The notes beneath the pieces are model-generated. The model was not told the origin of the DNA. It was given only the letters and a program-made list of their open reading frames with translations, and did not search any database. This document shows positions 8,030 to 18,000 of a DNA stretch of 44,604 nt, piece by piece. The position numbers and the translations under genes were made by a program. The stretch covers positions 1 through 44,604 of the forward strand of contig JAGCPK010000061.1 in assembly GCA_017965725.1 (NCBI GenBank), read 5' to 3'. This stretch comes from Prevotella sp. (GTDB taxonomy: Bacteria; Bacteroidota; Bacteroidia; Bacteroidales; Bacteroidaceae). The number at the start of each line of letters is the position of its first letter. Position 1 is the first letter of the stretch.

Positions 8030-9820
8030 ATGGAACTACTAGGATTCAATATTTATGCATGGATAACAATTGCCACCATACTTATCATGTTCAGTGTGTT
8101 GCTGTTTACCAAATTACGCGCTGATCTGGTATTTCTTGGAGCCATCTCCATCCTTTTTGTGACAGGTGTACTTGATGCCAAACAGGCCTTCTCGGGCTTT
8201 AGTAGTACATCAGTGGTTATCACCGGTGTACTCTTTGTGGTAGTCGCAGGACTGACGTATACGGGAGTACTGCAATGGATTGCAAAACACCTATTGGGAC
8301 AACCCAACAGTTATTCCAAGGCCATTATCCGTCTGATGCTACCTGTGGCTGCCCTCAGTTCGTTTTTGAGTAATACAACAGTAGTGGCACTCTTTGTCGG
8401 TATTGTAAAGATGTGGTCGAAGAAACTAAACATCTCGCCCTCAAAATTATTGATTCCGTTGAGTTACGCTTCCGGTATGGGTGGTGTATGTACGTTGATA
8501 GGTACACCCCCCAACCTGATTATCTCCGGACTCTATACCGACCATACGGGTATTGCGATGAATGTGCTGGCAACAACGATACCTGGCCTTTTCTGTCTGT
8601 TTATCGGTGTGCTCTCCATCATTGCCATGCGCCGTCTGCTACCTAATCGCAAGGCTCCTGAGACGGCTTTCGAGGCTACATCCGACTATACCGTAGAGTT
8701 CCTTGTCCCCTCCGACTGTCCTTTTATTGGTGAGTCCATTGCCACGGCTGGCCTTTCTAATGTGCGTGGCGGCAATCTGATTGAGATTATCCACTATGAT
8801 GAAGTTATCTCTCCCGTTTCCGATGACGAGCCGATCTTAGGTGGCGACCGTCTGGTGTTTGCCGGGCAGATAGATGAACTCCTCGACTTGAAGAAGAGTC
8901 ACGGGTTGGTAAATGCAGACCATCTTGTGTTCACCATGAAAGAGGTTGAGACAAACCGTCAGTTACGCACCGCATATGTCAACTTCGGTAGTAGTCTTAT
9001 CAATACTTCCATTGGCAACAGTACTTTTGAAAAAGACAATAAAATGACGCTTGTGGCAGTGGCACGTCGTGGCATGCGCATTAAAGAGTCGCCACGCGAA
9101 GTGGTACTTCAGGCTGGCGACACCCTGTTGTTTGAATGTTCTCCGCACTTGAACATCAATACCGATGACCTCTCTTCGCAACTACATTTCTTTGACTCGG
9201 CACAAGTGGCCAATATCGGCAAAAAGACGTTCATCTCCACGACAATCATGATTCTAATGGTGGTGCTCTCGGCACTCAACGTAATCCCATTACTGCAATG
9301 CGCCTTTATAGCGGCGATGGCCATGTTGCTCTTCCGTTGTTGTAACGTAGATCAGGCCATGAAGTCCATTAATTGGGAGATACTGATGGTGTTTGCAGGT
9401 AGTGTGGTACTGGGTGTTGCCATTCAGAAGACGGGCATTGCTGAAAAACTCGCCTTTGGCATTCTCGATATATGTGGTTCGAACCCTATCGTCGTGATGA
9501 CAGCCATCTGTTTTGTAGGTACGTTTATCACAGAGTTTATTTCGAATACGGCGGCAGGAGCCATGTTCTTCCCCATTATGTATGAGGCAGCCGAGAAACT
9601 GGGCTACGAACCTTATCCTTTCCTCATCGCCTTGATGATTAGCGTCAGCAGCAGTTTCGCCACGCCTATCGGTTCACCCACCCACATGCTTGTCTATGGT
9701 CCTGGTGGCTACCGATTCAGCGACTTCATGCGTATCGGCCTTCTGATGAATCTCATCATCCTCGCCGCCAACATTCTGATAGTCAATATCATCTATCCTC
9801 TAACACCCCTGACTCAGTAA
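8030..9820 (+). CDS. SLC13/DASS-family anion transporter with two TrkA-C (RCK) domains
   Basis: 596 residues. The fold is the divalent-anion:sodium symporter type: an N-terminal transmembrane half (about 1-205) with the first SNTTV motif (114-118) and IGTPPN (157-162), and a C-terminal transmembrane half (about 400-596) with the second SNTAAGA motif (505-511) and IGSPTHM. Between them are two TrkA-C domains (about 215-290 and 305-385), which in this family are cytoplasmic and probably regulatory. Substrates of relatives include sulfate, dicarboxylates and other anions, so the cargo is not predictable from sequence. It is inner-membrane and divergently transcribed from the Xpt-PreA gene. Its 3' end overlaps the 3' end of the opposing BASS gene by 32 bp. 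Confidence 0.9.
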   Translation: MELLGFNIYAWITIATILIMFSVLLFTKLRADLVFLGAISILFVTGVLDAKQAFSGFSSTSVVITGVLFVVVAGLTYTGVLQWIAKHLLGQPNSYSKAIIRLMLPVAALSSFLSNTTVVALFVGIVKMWSKKLNISPSKLLIPLSYASGMGGVCTLIGTPPNLIISGLYTDHTGIAMNVLATTIPGLFCLFIGVLSIIAMRRLLPNRKAPETAFEATSDYTVEFLVPSDCPFIGESIATAGLSNVRGGNLIEIIHYDEVISPVSDDEPILGGDRLVFAGQIDELLDLKKSHGLVNADHLVFTMKEVETNRQLRTAYVNFGSSLINTSIGNSTFEKDNKMTLVAVARRGMRIKESPREVVLQAGDTLLFECSPHLNINTDDLSSQLHFFDSAQVANIGKKTFISTTIMILMVVLSALNVIPLLQCAFIAAMAMLLFRCCNVDQAMKSINWEILMVFAGSVVLGVAIQKTGIAEKLAFGILDICGSNPIVVMTAICFVGTFITEFISNTAAGAMFFPIMYEAAEKLGYEPYPFLIALMISVSSSFATPIGSPTHMLVYGPGGYRFSDFMRIGLLMNLIILAANILIVNIIYPLTPLTQ

Positions 9821-10739
9821 ATATCTTCCTATATAAGAAAGCAACTGTCGCTCCAGAGATGTTATGCCATACGCTGAAGATGGCACCAGGAATGGTTGCT
9901 AATGGATAAGCTGCGAAATGAAGTGTAGCCAAGCTACTGGCCAGTCCTGAGTTCTGCATGCCCACCTCGATGGAGATGGCTCTCTTCTTCGGCTCTGTAA
10001 GCCCTAGTAACCGTCCTATCAGATAGCCAAGGCTCAGTCCACAGACGTTGTGAAGCATGACCACTATGACTATTATCAATCCACCTGCCAACAATTTATT
10101 GGCATTGGCACCGATGACGATAGCCACAATGGCAGCGATAGCCAATGTTGAGAGTGCAGGCAGATAGTCGATAGACCGCTGCGTGAACTTCGGCCAGAGC
10201 CATTTCACCAGCAATCCAATGATTATAGGAAAGATGACCACCCAGAGGATGCTCAGCAGCATGCCTGCCACGTCAACGTTGATACTTTTCCCAGCAAAAG
10301 TCCATGTAAGCAAAGGTGTCATGAACGGAGCGAGCAAAGTAGAGATGCCTGTCATTCCTACAGAAAGAGCCAGATCACCTTTCGCCAGATAGGTTATCAC
10401 ATTTGAGGCAGTGCCACCAGGACAACAGCCTACCAACACCACGCCAAGCGCTAGTGCCTCGTCGAGTGAAAAAAGTCGCGAAAGTCCCCAAGCCAACAGA
10501 GGCATGATGGTAAACTGTGCCAGACAGCCAATGATTATATCCTTGGGGCGACTGAATACGATCTTGAAGTCCTGCAGGTTTAACGCCAGTCCCATGCCAA
10601 ACATCACCACACCCAACAGATAATTAATGACCGTCGTAGGTACTTGCTGTAGCACACTAGGGAAAGCCAATGCCAGCAAAGCAGAAGCCAGCACCAGCAC
10701 ACCCATGTACTCTGAGATATAATGACAGAGTGTCTTCAT
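9789..10739 (-). CDS. BASS (bile acid:sodium symporter) family transporter
   Basis: 316 residues, almost wholly hydrophobic with about 9-10 membrane helices and no soluble domain. Family motifs are GCCPGGTASN (104-113) and EVGMQNSGLASSL (258-270), which form the crossed-helix sodium/substrate site of BASS proteins. The ATG at 10739 overlaps the TGA of the upstream GH97 (ATGA, 4 nt), so the two are probably translationally coupled. This ties the transporter to glycan breakdown rather than bile acid metabolism, and the family does carry diverse organic anions. Its end overlaps the convergent SLC13 gene. The actual cargo is unknown; an acidic sugar or an acid released from the glycan is a guess. 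Confidence 0.88.
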   Translation of the reverse strand: MKTLCHYISEYMGVLVLASALLALAFPSVLQQVPTTVINYLLGVVMFGMGLALNLQDFKIVFSRPKDIIIGCLAQFTIMPLLAWGLSRLFSLDEALALGVVLVGCCPGGTASNVITYLAKGDLALSVGMTGISTLLAPFMTPLLTWTFAGKSINVDVAGMLLSILWVVIFPIIIGLLVKWLWPKFTQRSIDYLPALSTLAIAAIVAIVIGANANKLLAGGLIIVIVVMLHNVCGLSLGYLIGRLLGLTEPKKRAISIEVGMQNSGLASSLATLHFAAYPLATIPGAIFSVWHNISGATVAFLYRKIFTESGVLEDR

Positions 10740-12580
10740 CTAGCTACTACAACAAAGCCACCACGAGGCTGACAGGTGATGGTAGAGGGCATCTTGGATG
10801 TTTGCAGCATACGTATATTCCAAGGCTTTGCAGAATCACCTGAGTCAAAGAATGTCTGGTATTGGGTGTTAGATGTCAGACCTTTGATGTTCAGAGGGAT
10901 GTCCTTATTGTCATCAGAGCCGTTGATACCGGCGATATACCAGATGGTACCACTGCGACGAGCCATCACGACATACTCTCCAGGATAACCTGAGAGGAGG
11001 CGGGTCTCATCCCATACTGAAGGCAATTGACCCAGGAAGTCCTGTACCTCCTGAGGCTGCGCCAGAAAACTCTCTGGTCTGTCGGCCAGATGCTGCAAGC
11101 CGCTCTCGAAAAGCACGGTAAGTGCCAGTTCGTGGGCATGCGAGGTAATGTGCGGATGCTGGGAGTCACTGAAGGCACAGGGGGTATAGTCCATCGGACC
11201 GATGACATTACGGGTGAACGGCAGGGTCGCATTGTGCGCAGCAGCCTTATTGGTGAATGTCCCCACGTTATTATACCACTCGGCGCCATACACGCCCTCC
11301 GTACTCAACAAGTTCGGATAGGTGCGCTGCCAACCACGTGGGATGGTGGCACCATGGAAGTTAATCAGCAGATGGTGGCGGGCTGCACACTCCAACAGTT
11401 CGATGCAATAATCCATATTCATTTGGTTATCGCCAGAGAAAAAATCGACCTTCACGCCAGCCACACCAATCTTCTCGCACCAGGCGAACTCCTTCTCACG
11501 ATCCTCGGGCTTGTTGAGGCGATACTTCGGAGTAGGCGCACCATCGACCCAACCCACGCTGGAGTTGTACCAGATGAGCGGACGAACACCCTGCTCGTTG
11601 GCATAATTGACAGCATCCACGACGGTCTTGCCATCTTTCATCGTATCCCACTCGGCATCAATCAGCACGTATGGGAGATGAAGGGTGGCGGCCATATCTA
11701 CATATTTTTTAATAATGTTATAGTCATTGGAACCATGATTGTAGGCCCAATAGACCCAAGAGACCACACCTGGATGGATCCAACTGGTGTCTGTCAGACG
11801 ACAAGGCTCAGAGACATCTGTGATGAGGGTGGATTCCACAATATCGGATAGACGACCAATGATGACGACACGCCAAGGGCTGTGCCACTCGTCGCTGACA
11901 GCAAGATTGTTAGCATCAGGCACCACTCGATAGAGTTCACCATCGTTATAGAGGCACGATGCACTTTGTCGCCGTCCGATATCTGCCTCGGAAATCAGGG
12001 CAAAGACATCCTTGACAGGCTCCAACAAAGAGGGATAGCCCCAACGAATGTTATAACCATCGGCAGACTTTGAGATGCCACTGAACGACGGGATTGGCGT
12101 AATCTTATAAGTAGTAGTCAGAGGGAAGAAACTCTCATAGGAATCTGTCCACTGTTGCATCCAGCGCTTGGTGCCCTCAGGGATACGATAGGCTGTCTGT
12201 TCCTTTGGCAGTTTTGTATCCTTTAACCCCGACAGTTCGTAGCGGAAGGCGAGGCCATCGTTGTAGAGGCGTACCACCATCTGCACACCCTCACCCAAGG
12301 AGGCACGATATTCGTTGGCAGTGTTCGTGCAGTGCAGACGCTTGCCAGAGAGCATCCAATAGTCAGCCTTTATCTGACTTGTCTCTTTCAATTGAGGTAC
12401 AACCTGACTACCCTCATAGCCTACTGCGGGGATGTCGAGCACCTGTTGGTTGTTATAACTGACCACCAATCCATTGCCTTTCGTTTCTACCATCAACTTT
12501 CCATTCGGCGAAACCACACGCTGTGCCGCTGCCGCCATCACCAACCCAATCAGGGCGATACCCAAAAAGATTCTTTTCAT
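10736..12580 (-). CDS. GH97 glycoside hydrolase, retaining subgroup
   Basis: 614 residues with a signal peptide (1-20, ending AAAAQ), so exported. The N-terminal beta-sandwich (about 22-260) is followed by the GH97 barrel (about 265-530). The motif GVKVDFFSGD puts Asp379 at the retaining-type nucleophile position, and Glu434 (GVYGAEW) lies 55 residues later, the same spacing as in the other KVDFF-type GH97 at 2200-4143. Alpha-galactosidase or a related alpha-glycosidase is the best guess. It is the middle gene of the GH31-GH97-BASS operon: its start is 6 nt after the GH31 stop and its stop overlaps the BASS start by 4 nt. The two KVDFF enzymes differ widely outside the barrel, so they are diverged rather than recent duplicates. 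Confidence 0.92.
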   Translation of the reverse strand: MKRIFLGIALIGLVMAAAAQRVVSPNGKLMVETKGNGLVVSYNNQQVLDIPAVGYEGSQVVPQLKETSQIKADYWMLSGKRLHCTNTANEYRASLGEGVQMVVRLYNDGLAFRYELSGLKDTKLPKEQTAYRIPEGTKRWMQQWTDSYESFFPLTTTYKITPIPSFSGISKSADGYNIRWGYPSLLEPVKDVFALISEADIGRRQSASCLYNDGELYRVVPDANNLAVSDEWHSPWRVVIIGRLSDIVESTLITDVSEPCRLTDTSWIHPGVVSWVYWAYNHGSNDYNIIKKYVDMAATLHLPYVLIDAEWDTMKDGKTVVDAVNYANEQGVRPLIWYNSSVGWVDGAPTPKYRLNKPEDREKEFAWCEKIGVAGVKVDFFSGDNQMNMDYCIELLECAARHHLLINFHGATIPRGWQRTYPNLLSTEGVYGAEWYNNVGTFTNKAAAHNATLPFTRNVIGPMDYTPCAFSDSQHPHITSHAHELALTVLFESGLQHLADRPESFLAQPQEVQDFLGQLPSVWDETRLLSGYPGEYVVMARRSGTIWYIAGINGSDDNKDIPLNIKGLTSNTQYQTFFDSGDSAKPWNIRMLQTSKMPSTITCQPRGGFVVVAR

Positions 12581-12586
12581 TTATAC

Positions 12587-14863
12587 TTACTTTTTTAAAC
12601 TTTCCACCAGTTCTTTCTTGTGAGATACCCGCACGAAGACAGGGATAAACTCCTTGAACACCTTTGTAGTAACAGTCTGTCCACCTTCAAAATGTTCAGC
12701 CGTATGCACTTCCTCCCATCCGCCCTCAGACTTGGGAAGATAGGTCTTCCACTCCGTGACGTTTGGTTCGGTAATCGGACTGACGAGCAGCGCAGGGCCA
12801 AACATATACTCGTATTTCTGTTGCAGCGCTTCAGGGTCATCAGCAAAATCGAAGACCAACGGACGCATCAGGGTGTAACCCTCCGTCGAGACACGTTTGG
12901 CACACATTTCGATATAGGGCAGCAACGCCTCACGCTCTTGCAGACTCAACTTATACAATCGCTGGGCCTCCTCGCCGTAGTTCCAGGGCTCAGTATTGCT
13001 CATATAGCCGTGTACACGCATCAGGGGCAAATAGACGCTGGTCTGTATCCAACGCAGCATCCGCTCGATATAATCCTGATTATTGTATTGGTCTCCGGGA
13101 CGGAAGAAACCGCCTGCGTCGTAGGTCCACCAGGGAATGCCTGCCGCCTGAACCCCGAGACCAGCGGTAATCTGTCGGCGGAATGTCTCCCAGTCGTTGC
13201 CCACATCACCGCTCCACAGGGCAGAACCATAGCGCTGGATACCCGGAAAACCACAACGGGTCAGAATCATCGGTTCCTTACCGGCCTTAACAAGACCTTC
13301 ATAGACGGTCTTATTCACCAACAAGGGATAGACATTCCGTACCAGTTCGCCTGCCCATTTTCCGTTATTTACACGCCGTCCCACAAGGTCGTCGTTCTCC
13401 GGTTCCGTCGCATCCTGCCACCAGGCATCAATGCCGAGCGGTACAAGCCGTTCATTGAAGTTTTTCCAATAGGCTGCGGCAGCATCGGGATTGAAGAAGT
13501 CAATCCAGTCGGTCTCTGGAATATAGTAGTTATCCTGCAACATCTGGCGACCCACGATGGAGTTCTTGTCTATCTTCGACCAAACGCTGACCATCAGACG
13601 GATGTCCATCTTGTGCAGACTGTCCGTCAGGGCCTTGGGATCAGGATAGTACTGCTCGTCAAACTGCATCGAGTTCCAGCCGTACTTACCCCAGTACTGC
13701 CAGTCCTGAACGATCATACTAATGGGCATCTCTTCTCTACGGAAACGGTTGGCCGTCTTCAGAATCTCATCAGAGGAATGGAACCGTTCACGACAGTGGA
13801 TATAGCCAAGGGCCCACGTTGGCATTTGAGGACATTCTCCTGTGAGTTCCCTATAGGTGGCGATGATTTCATCAGGAGTGCCCACGAAAACCGTATAATC
13901 TACAGCATCTGCCAGAGGAGAACGGAAAGTGGTCTCATCCCGTACCTTACCATATGACAATTTGGGTTCGTCGCCTCTGGTCAACTCCGCCGTGACATGA
14001 TGCTTGCCTTTCTCCAAATGCACAATGGCAGAAGCCGTAGGCGGCAACCACATGTTCTGCATCTCTATCACCGTCTTGCCGTCGATGGCGAGGTTGTGTC
14101 TGCGAGCCATCTTCTGACCTACATCCAACAACAGGGCGTAGTCACCTGTCTCGTCTATTTGGATAGTGGCTTCGAAAACATGGCGTTCCCGCCTCTCCCG
14201 TCTGCCACCTTCTGTCGTCGTAACATTCACCATCTCACTGGTGCCTGTTCCTTCCACCTCAGCAAGCCCCCAACCCCTAACGTCGCAGGGATTAAATTCC
14301 ATCAGACCGTAGTTGTTCCACAAGATACCATACCCCTTGCTCGACAGAAGCATCGGAATGGATATCTGCGTGTTCACCTGTGTCAGTCTGCGAGAGAGCC
14401 CACGCACATTGCTGTATCCATCCTGAAACTGCCCCAGTCCGTAGAGGTATTCGTCCTTAGGCGATTCAAAGGTCAGGTTCGCTTCATAGTAACCCGGGTT
14501 CTGGCGGTACGTGGAGTTATCATATTTCTTCAGACTATGGTTGGTGGCAGTGAATACCACCTTACCGGTCTTATCCTTGATACGAAGGACATGGTCAACG
14601 GTATCATTCTCTACCGTCAGGTCGCAGTGCCTCACCTTGTCATTTTTCACATACAACCAGTCCGGTAATTCGCACTTCTCCGGATGCTGCTGATAAGAAG
14701 AGACATATCGGATTCTGACTGCATTCTTGGCAACGGGCTTGACGATATACTTACCTCTCACAACAGTGATGGTCTCACTGGCACATATCGGAAGGACATT
14801 CAACAGACTCATAGCAGCCACGAACAGTAACATGCGGATGTCGGACAGGGGCGTTCTTTTCAT
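12587..14863 (-). CDS. GH31 alpha-glycosidase with inserted PA14-like domain (alpha-xylosidase-like)
   Basis: 758 residues with a signal peptide (about 1-29, ending PICAS). After the N-terminal beta domain (30-205) there is an inserted beta-rich segment (about 210-310) resembling the PA14-type carbohydrate-binding insert of some alpha-xylosidases. The catalytic barrel follows, with WWQDATEPEND (nucleophile Asp484) and WSGDVGNDW (acid/base Asp553). The C-terminal beta domain seems shorter than in the GH31 at the left edge. Family knowledge points to alpha-xylosidase or alpha-glucosidase. It is the first gene of the GH31-GH97-BASS operon, with a TAnnTTTG box at 14906-14913. An Arg/Glu-rich stretch (residues 221-227) at the start of the insert is encoded by a degenerate 7-bp repeat. 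Confidence 0.9.
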   Translation of the reverse strand: MKRTPLSDIRMLLFVAAMSLLNVLPICASETITVVRGKYIVKPVAKNAVRIRYVSSYQQHPEKCELPDWLYVKNDKVRHCDLTVENDTVDHVLRIKDKTGKVVFTATNHSLKKYDNSTYRQNPGYYEANLTFESPKDEYLYGLGQFQDGYSNVRGLSRRLTQVNTQISIPMLLSSKGYGILWNNYGLMEFNPCDVRGWGLAEVEGTGTSEMVNVTTTEGGRRERRERHVFEATIQIDETGDYALLLDVGQKMARRHNLAIDGKTVIEMQNMWLPPTASAIVHLEKGKHHVTAELTRGDEPKLSYGKVRDETTFRSPLADAVDYTVFVGTPDEIIATYRELTGECPQMPTWALGYIHCRERFHSSDEILKTANRFRREEMPISMIVQDWQYWGKYGWNSMQFDEQYYPDPKALTDSLHKMDIRLMVSVWSKIDKNSIVGRQMLQDNYYIPETDWIDFFNPDAAAAYWKNFNERLVPLGIDAWWQDATEPENDDLVGRRVNNGKWAGELVRNVYPLLVNKTVYEGLVKAGKEPMILTRCGFPGIQRYGSALWSGDVGNDWETFRRQITAGLGVQAAGIPWWTYDAGGFFRPGDQYNNQDYIERMLRWIQTSVYLPLMRVHGYMSNTEPWNYGEEAQRLYKLSLQEREALLPYIEMCAKRVSTEGYTLMRPLVFDFADDPEALQQKYEYMFGPALLVSPITEPNVTEWKTYLPKSEGGWEEVHTAEHFEGGQTVTTKVFKEFIPVFVRVSHKKELVESLKK
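14183..14219. repeat. Degenerate heptanucleotide repeat inside GH31 gene
   Basis: On the coding strand, purine-rich 7-mers GACAGAA, GGTGGCA, GACGGGA, GAGGCGG follow each other. They share the GACAGAAGG core and 7-bp phase with the repeat at 323-364. The segment encodes GGRRERRER at the border of the inserted domain. It is weaker than the other four loci. Confidence 0.45.
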
Positions 14864-14905
14864 ATTTCAGTTTATTTTTTGTAAGCAATTGGGTTTAGTA
14901 GGTTG

Positions 14906-14913
14906 CAAAGGTA
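14906..14913 (-). promoter_or_regulatory. Predicted -7 promoter box for GH31-GH97-BASS operon
   Basis: The minus strand reads TACCTTTG (TAnnTTTG), 43-50 nt upstream of the GH31 start codon at 14863. The expected transcription start is near 14898. Confidence 0.6.
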
Positions 14914-15043
14914 CAAAAGAGTTAGCATAAAACCCACTCCAGATGTATCAAAAACTATTCGAAATGTAACACCGTTAACATTCGCGTGTATTTTCTACAC
15001 ATTATTTATACATTCTTTATGATAGTCATTCCTCTTTTTTTCG

Positions 15044-15051
15044 TAATTTTG
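15044..15051 (+). promoter_or_regulatory. Predicted -7 promoter box for the CotH/lamin-tail gene
   Basis: TAATTTTG (TAnnTTTG) lies 25 nt before the ATG at 15076. It supports an independent plus-strand transcription unit, divergent from the GH31 operon. Confidence 0.6.
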
Positions 15052-15075
15052 CCCCCGAATCTTATTTAATTAACT

Positions 15076-18000
15076 ATGTGGTCAACATTATTATCTGTAA
15101 TTCTAGTTATCAATGAACTAATGGCCTCCAATGTTGGAGAAGTCATGAGTCCCGCCATCAATTTCGACAGTTGGATTGAAGTCTATAATCCATCCGATCA
15201 GGAAATCAATCTCGGAGGAATGTATCTGAGTGATGATGAGAATAACCTGAAAAAATGGCAAATGCCCCGTGATATAGGAAAAGTGCCCGCCAAAGGCTTC
15301 AAAGTCATCTGGCTGGGGTCCCATAGCGAATTGGAGACACAGGCACCTTTCAAACTTGACTGCGACGGTGGAGCCATCTTCCTAAGTGATACCAATGGCA
15401 GTCTAATTACCAGTCAACAATACCCTGAGGCCATCAGTCATACAGCCTGGGCCCGCAAGACTGACGGCGGTGACGACTGGGGATGGACAGCAAAATTCAC
15501 CCCTGGTGAGAGCAATGCCACTGCCGTTTTTGCTGAAAAGCGATTAGATCCCCCCGTCGTCAGTGTAAATAGCACCATCTTCACGAATACGATAGATATC
15601 AAGGTTGACATCCCTGAGGGTGCCCATCTGGTAGTCACCACTGACGGTAGTCTGCCTATTGATCCAAAGGACATTCCTACAGAGGATCCTTGGACTCAAA
15701 ATGTGAAGAACGGTGATTGTGAGGGTGAAGATGCCTCCTGCTTTGGAAGCAAGGATGGAAACACCAATAAAATAGAGTACCGTATTACTGACGGCGCTGG
15801 TGTCAAGGAATCCCGTGGTGTGACCGTGCACTCCGTCGCCAACGCCTCAAAAGAGGAGGCGACACAGTTCTTTGTCTATACCCCAGATCATATCTGGGAG
15901 ACGGGCGAGCGTTACCGTTTCCGTATGAAGGTACGTGCCGACAAGGCCGCCAAGATCAGTGCCTTCGCTCAGAGGAAACCTGGCGACCAAATCGTTGTCG
16001 AAGAAGGATGGGGTTGGAACTCCACTAAAAGAAACGTCGAAATGCTTACGGGCAAAATAGATGTTACTACAGAATGGACGGAAATCTATTGTGAAGGTTA
16101 CATCACCTCCGAGCAGGCCGACGAACAGTGGGAATGGACAGGCGGCGGAGGCTGGTGGGGAGGCGGCAGCCAGAAAGTCACCTATTCCCTGCAGACCATC
16201 GCCTTCAACCTGAACGCCGACAAGAGTGCTGACAACAACTTCTACTTTGACGAGATCTCATGGGAATCACTCCCCAGTAATTATCAGATGTGTCCCACCG
16301 TGGAACTTACGTCTGGTGAACTTACCATTCCTGGCACCGTCAATCTCACGTTCCGTCTCTATAAGGACGGCTATCTGCCCAGCGTACCCGTTACCCGCAG
16401 TTATATCCAGACCACTGACAAATACACGCTGCCGATTATCAGCATCGTTGGCGACTATGATTACTTCTGGGATGCAAAGATCGGGTTGGACACTGATGGT
16501 GACGGCACAAACGGAAAGACTGGCAACGGACAGAACTCTCCCAAGAACTACAACTGCGACTGGGATCGTCCTGTCAACTTCAGTCTCATCAGCCCTGAAG
16601 GCGAGATGCTCTTCAACCAGGATGTCAATCTCAGCGTGTCAGGTGGCTATACCCGTTCACAGACTTACCGTTCATTCAAACTGAAGAGTAGCAAGGTGTT
16701 CGACGGACAGAACCATCTCGACTACATGTTCTTCCCGCAGAAACCCTATAACCGTAACAAGGTGCTGCTGATCCGCAATGGTGGTAATGACGTATGGAAT
16801 CACCAAGCACGCTTCACCGATCCAGCCTTGGAGACCATCATCCAGCGTTCGGGCATTGACCTCGACGTACAGTCGTATGTACCCGTCATAGAGTATGTCA
16901 ACGGTGAACTGCGTGGTGTGTTCAACATGCGTGAGCCCAACAACGACAAGTTTGCCTACGCCAACTTCGGCTACGACGACGAGGAACTTGACGCCCTGGA
17001 GAACAGTAAGGTCAAGAACGGCAGCGACGAGGTCATGAAGCGTATCTACGACCTTGGTAAGCGTATCAACGAGGCTGGTGTCTATGACGAACTGAAGACA
17101 CTGCTCGACGTCGATGAGTTTATCAACTACATGGCCGTCACCTTCTTCCTCTATAACGACGACTGGCCCGACAACAACATCAAGTGCTACCGCAGCCAGA
17201 ATGACGGTCGCTACCGCTTCGTCAGTTTCGACCTCGACTACGCTTTCAAAGAATGTTTCGGTGAGAGTAAGGATGATCCATTTGAAAACTTCGCCCAGTT
17301 CAAGGATGACAAGACTGCTCCGAGAACAAGTTATAACAAAGAGTTCGTCAATCTCTTCCTCAACCTGCTTGGCCACGACGGATTCCGCAAGCAATTCATC
17401 GACGCCTTCTGTCTGATGGGCGGAAGTGTCTTCGAGCCTACCCGTGCCAATGCCATTGTCGATGAACTGCTGGCCAAGGTCAAGCCTATGTGCGACCTTA
17501 TGAAGCAGAAATACATCAACGACGGACACAATCCTGAGAATGCTGCAAGTAACATCAAGAGCAAACTGAATGGACGTTCCAAGAAAATGACGGTCTATCT
17601 GAAGAAGTTTGCAGCGATGAACTTGACAAATGTCGATAGACAGGATGTCGTTCTCAGCACCGATACCGAGGGCGCAAAACTGTATGTCAACGGACTCGAA
17701 GTACCATACGCCAACTTCAACGGTCATCTCTTCGCTCCTGTGAAACTGGAGGCTAAGGCTCCTGCAGGCTATGTCTTCAAGGGGTGGAAGTCTGATAACA
17801 CTGTTGTATCTACAGAATCTGCCATCGATCTGCCCACAGACAGTCAAGTTTCACTCGTGGCCTGCTTCGAGGCACTCTCCAGCGATCAGATGATGGCCCA
17901 GGGCATCACACCTGTCCGCATCAACGAGGTGAGCGCATCCAATGGTATCTATGCCAACGAATACTGGAAGCGCAACGACTGGGTGGAACTCTACAATACC

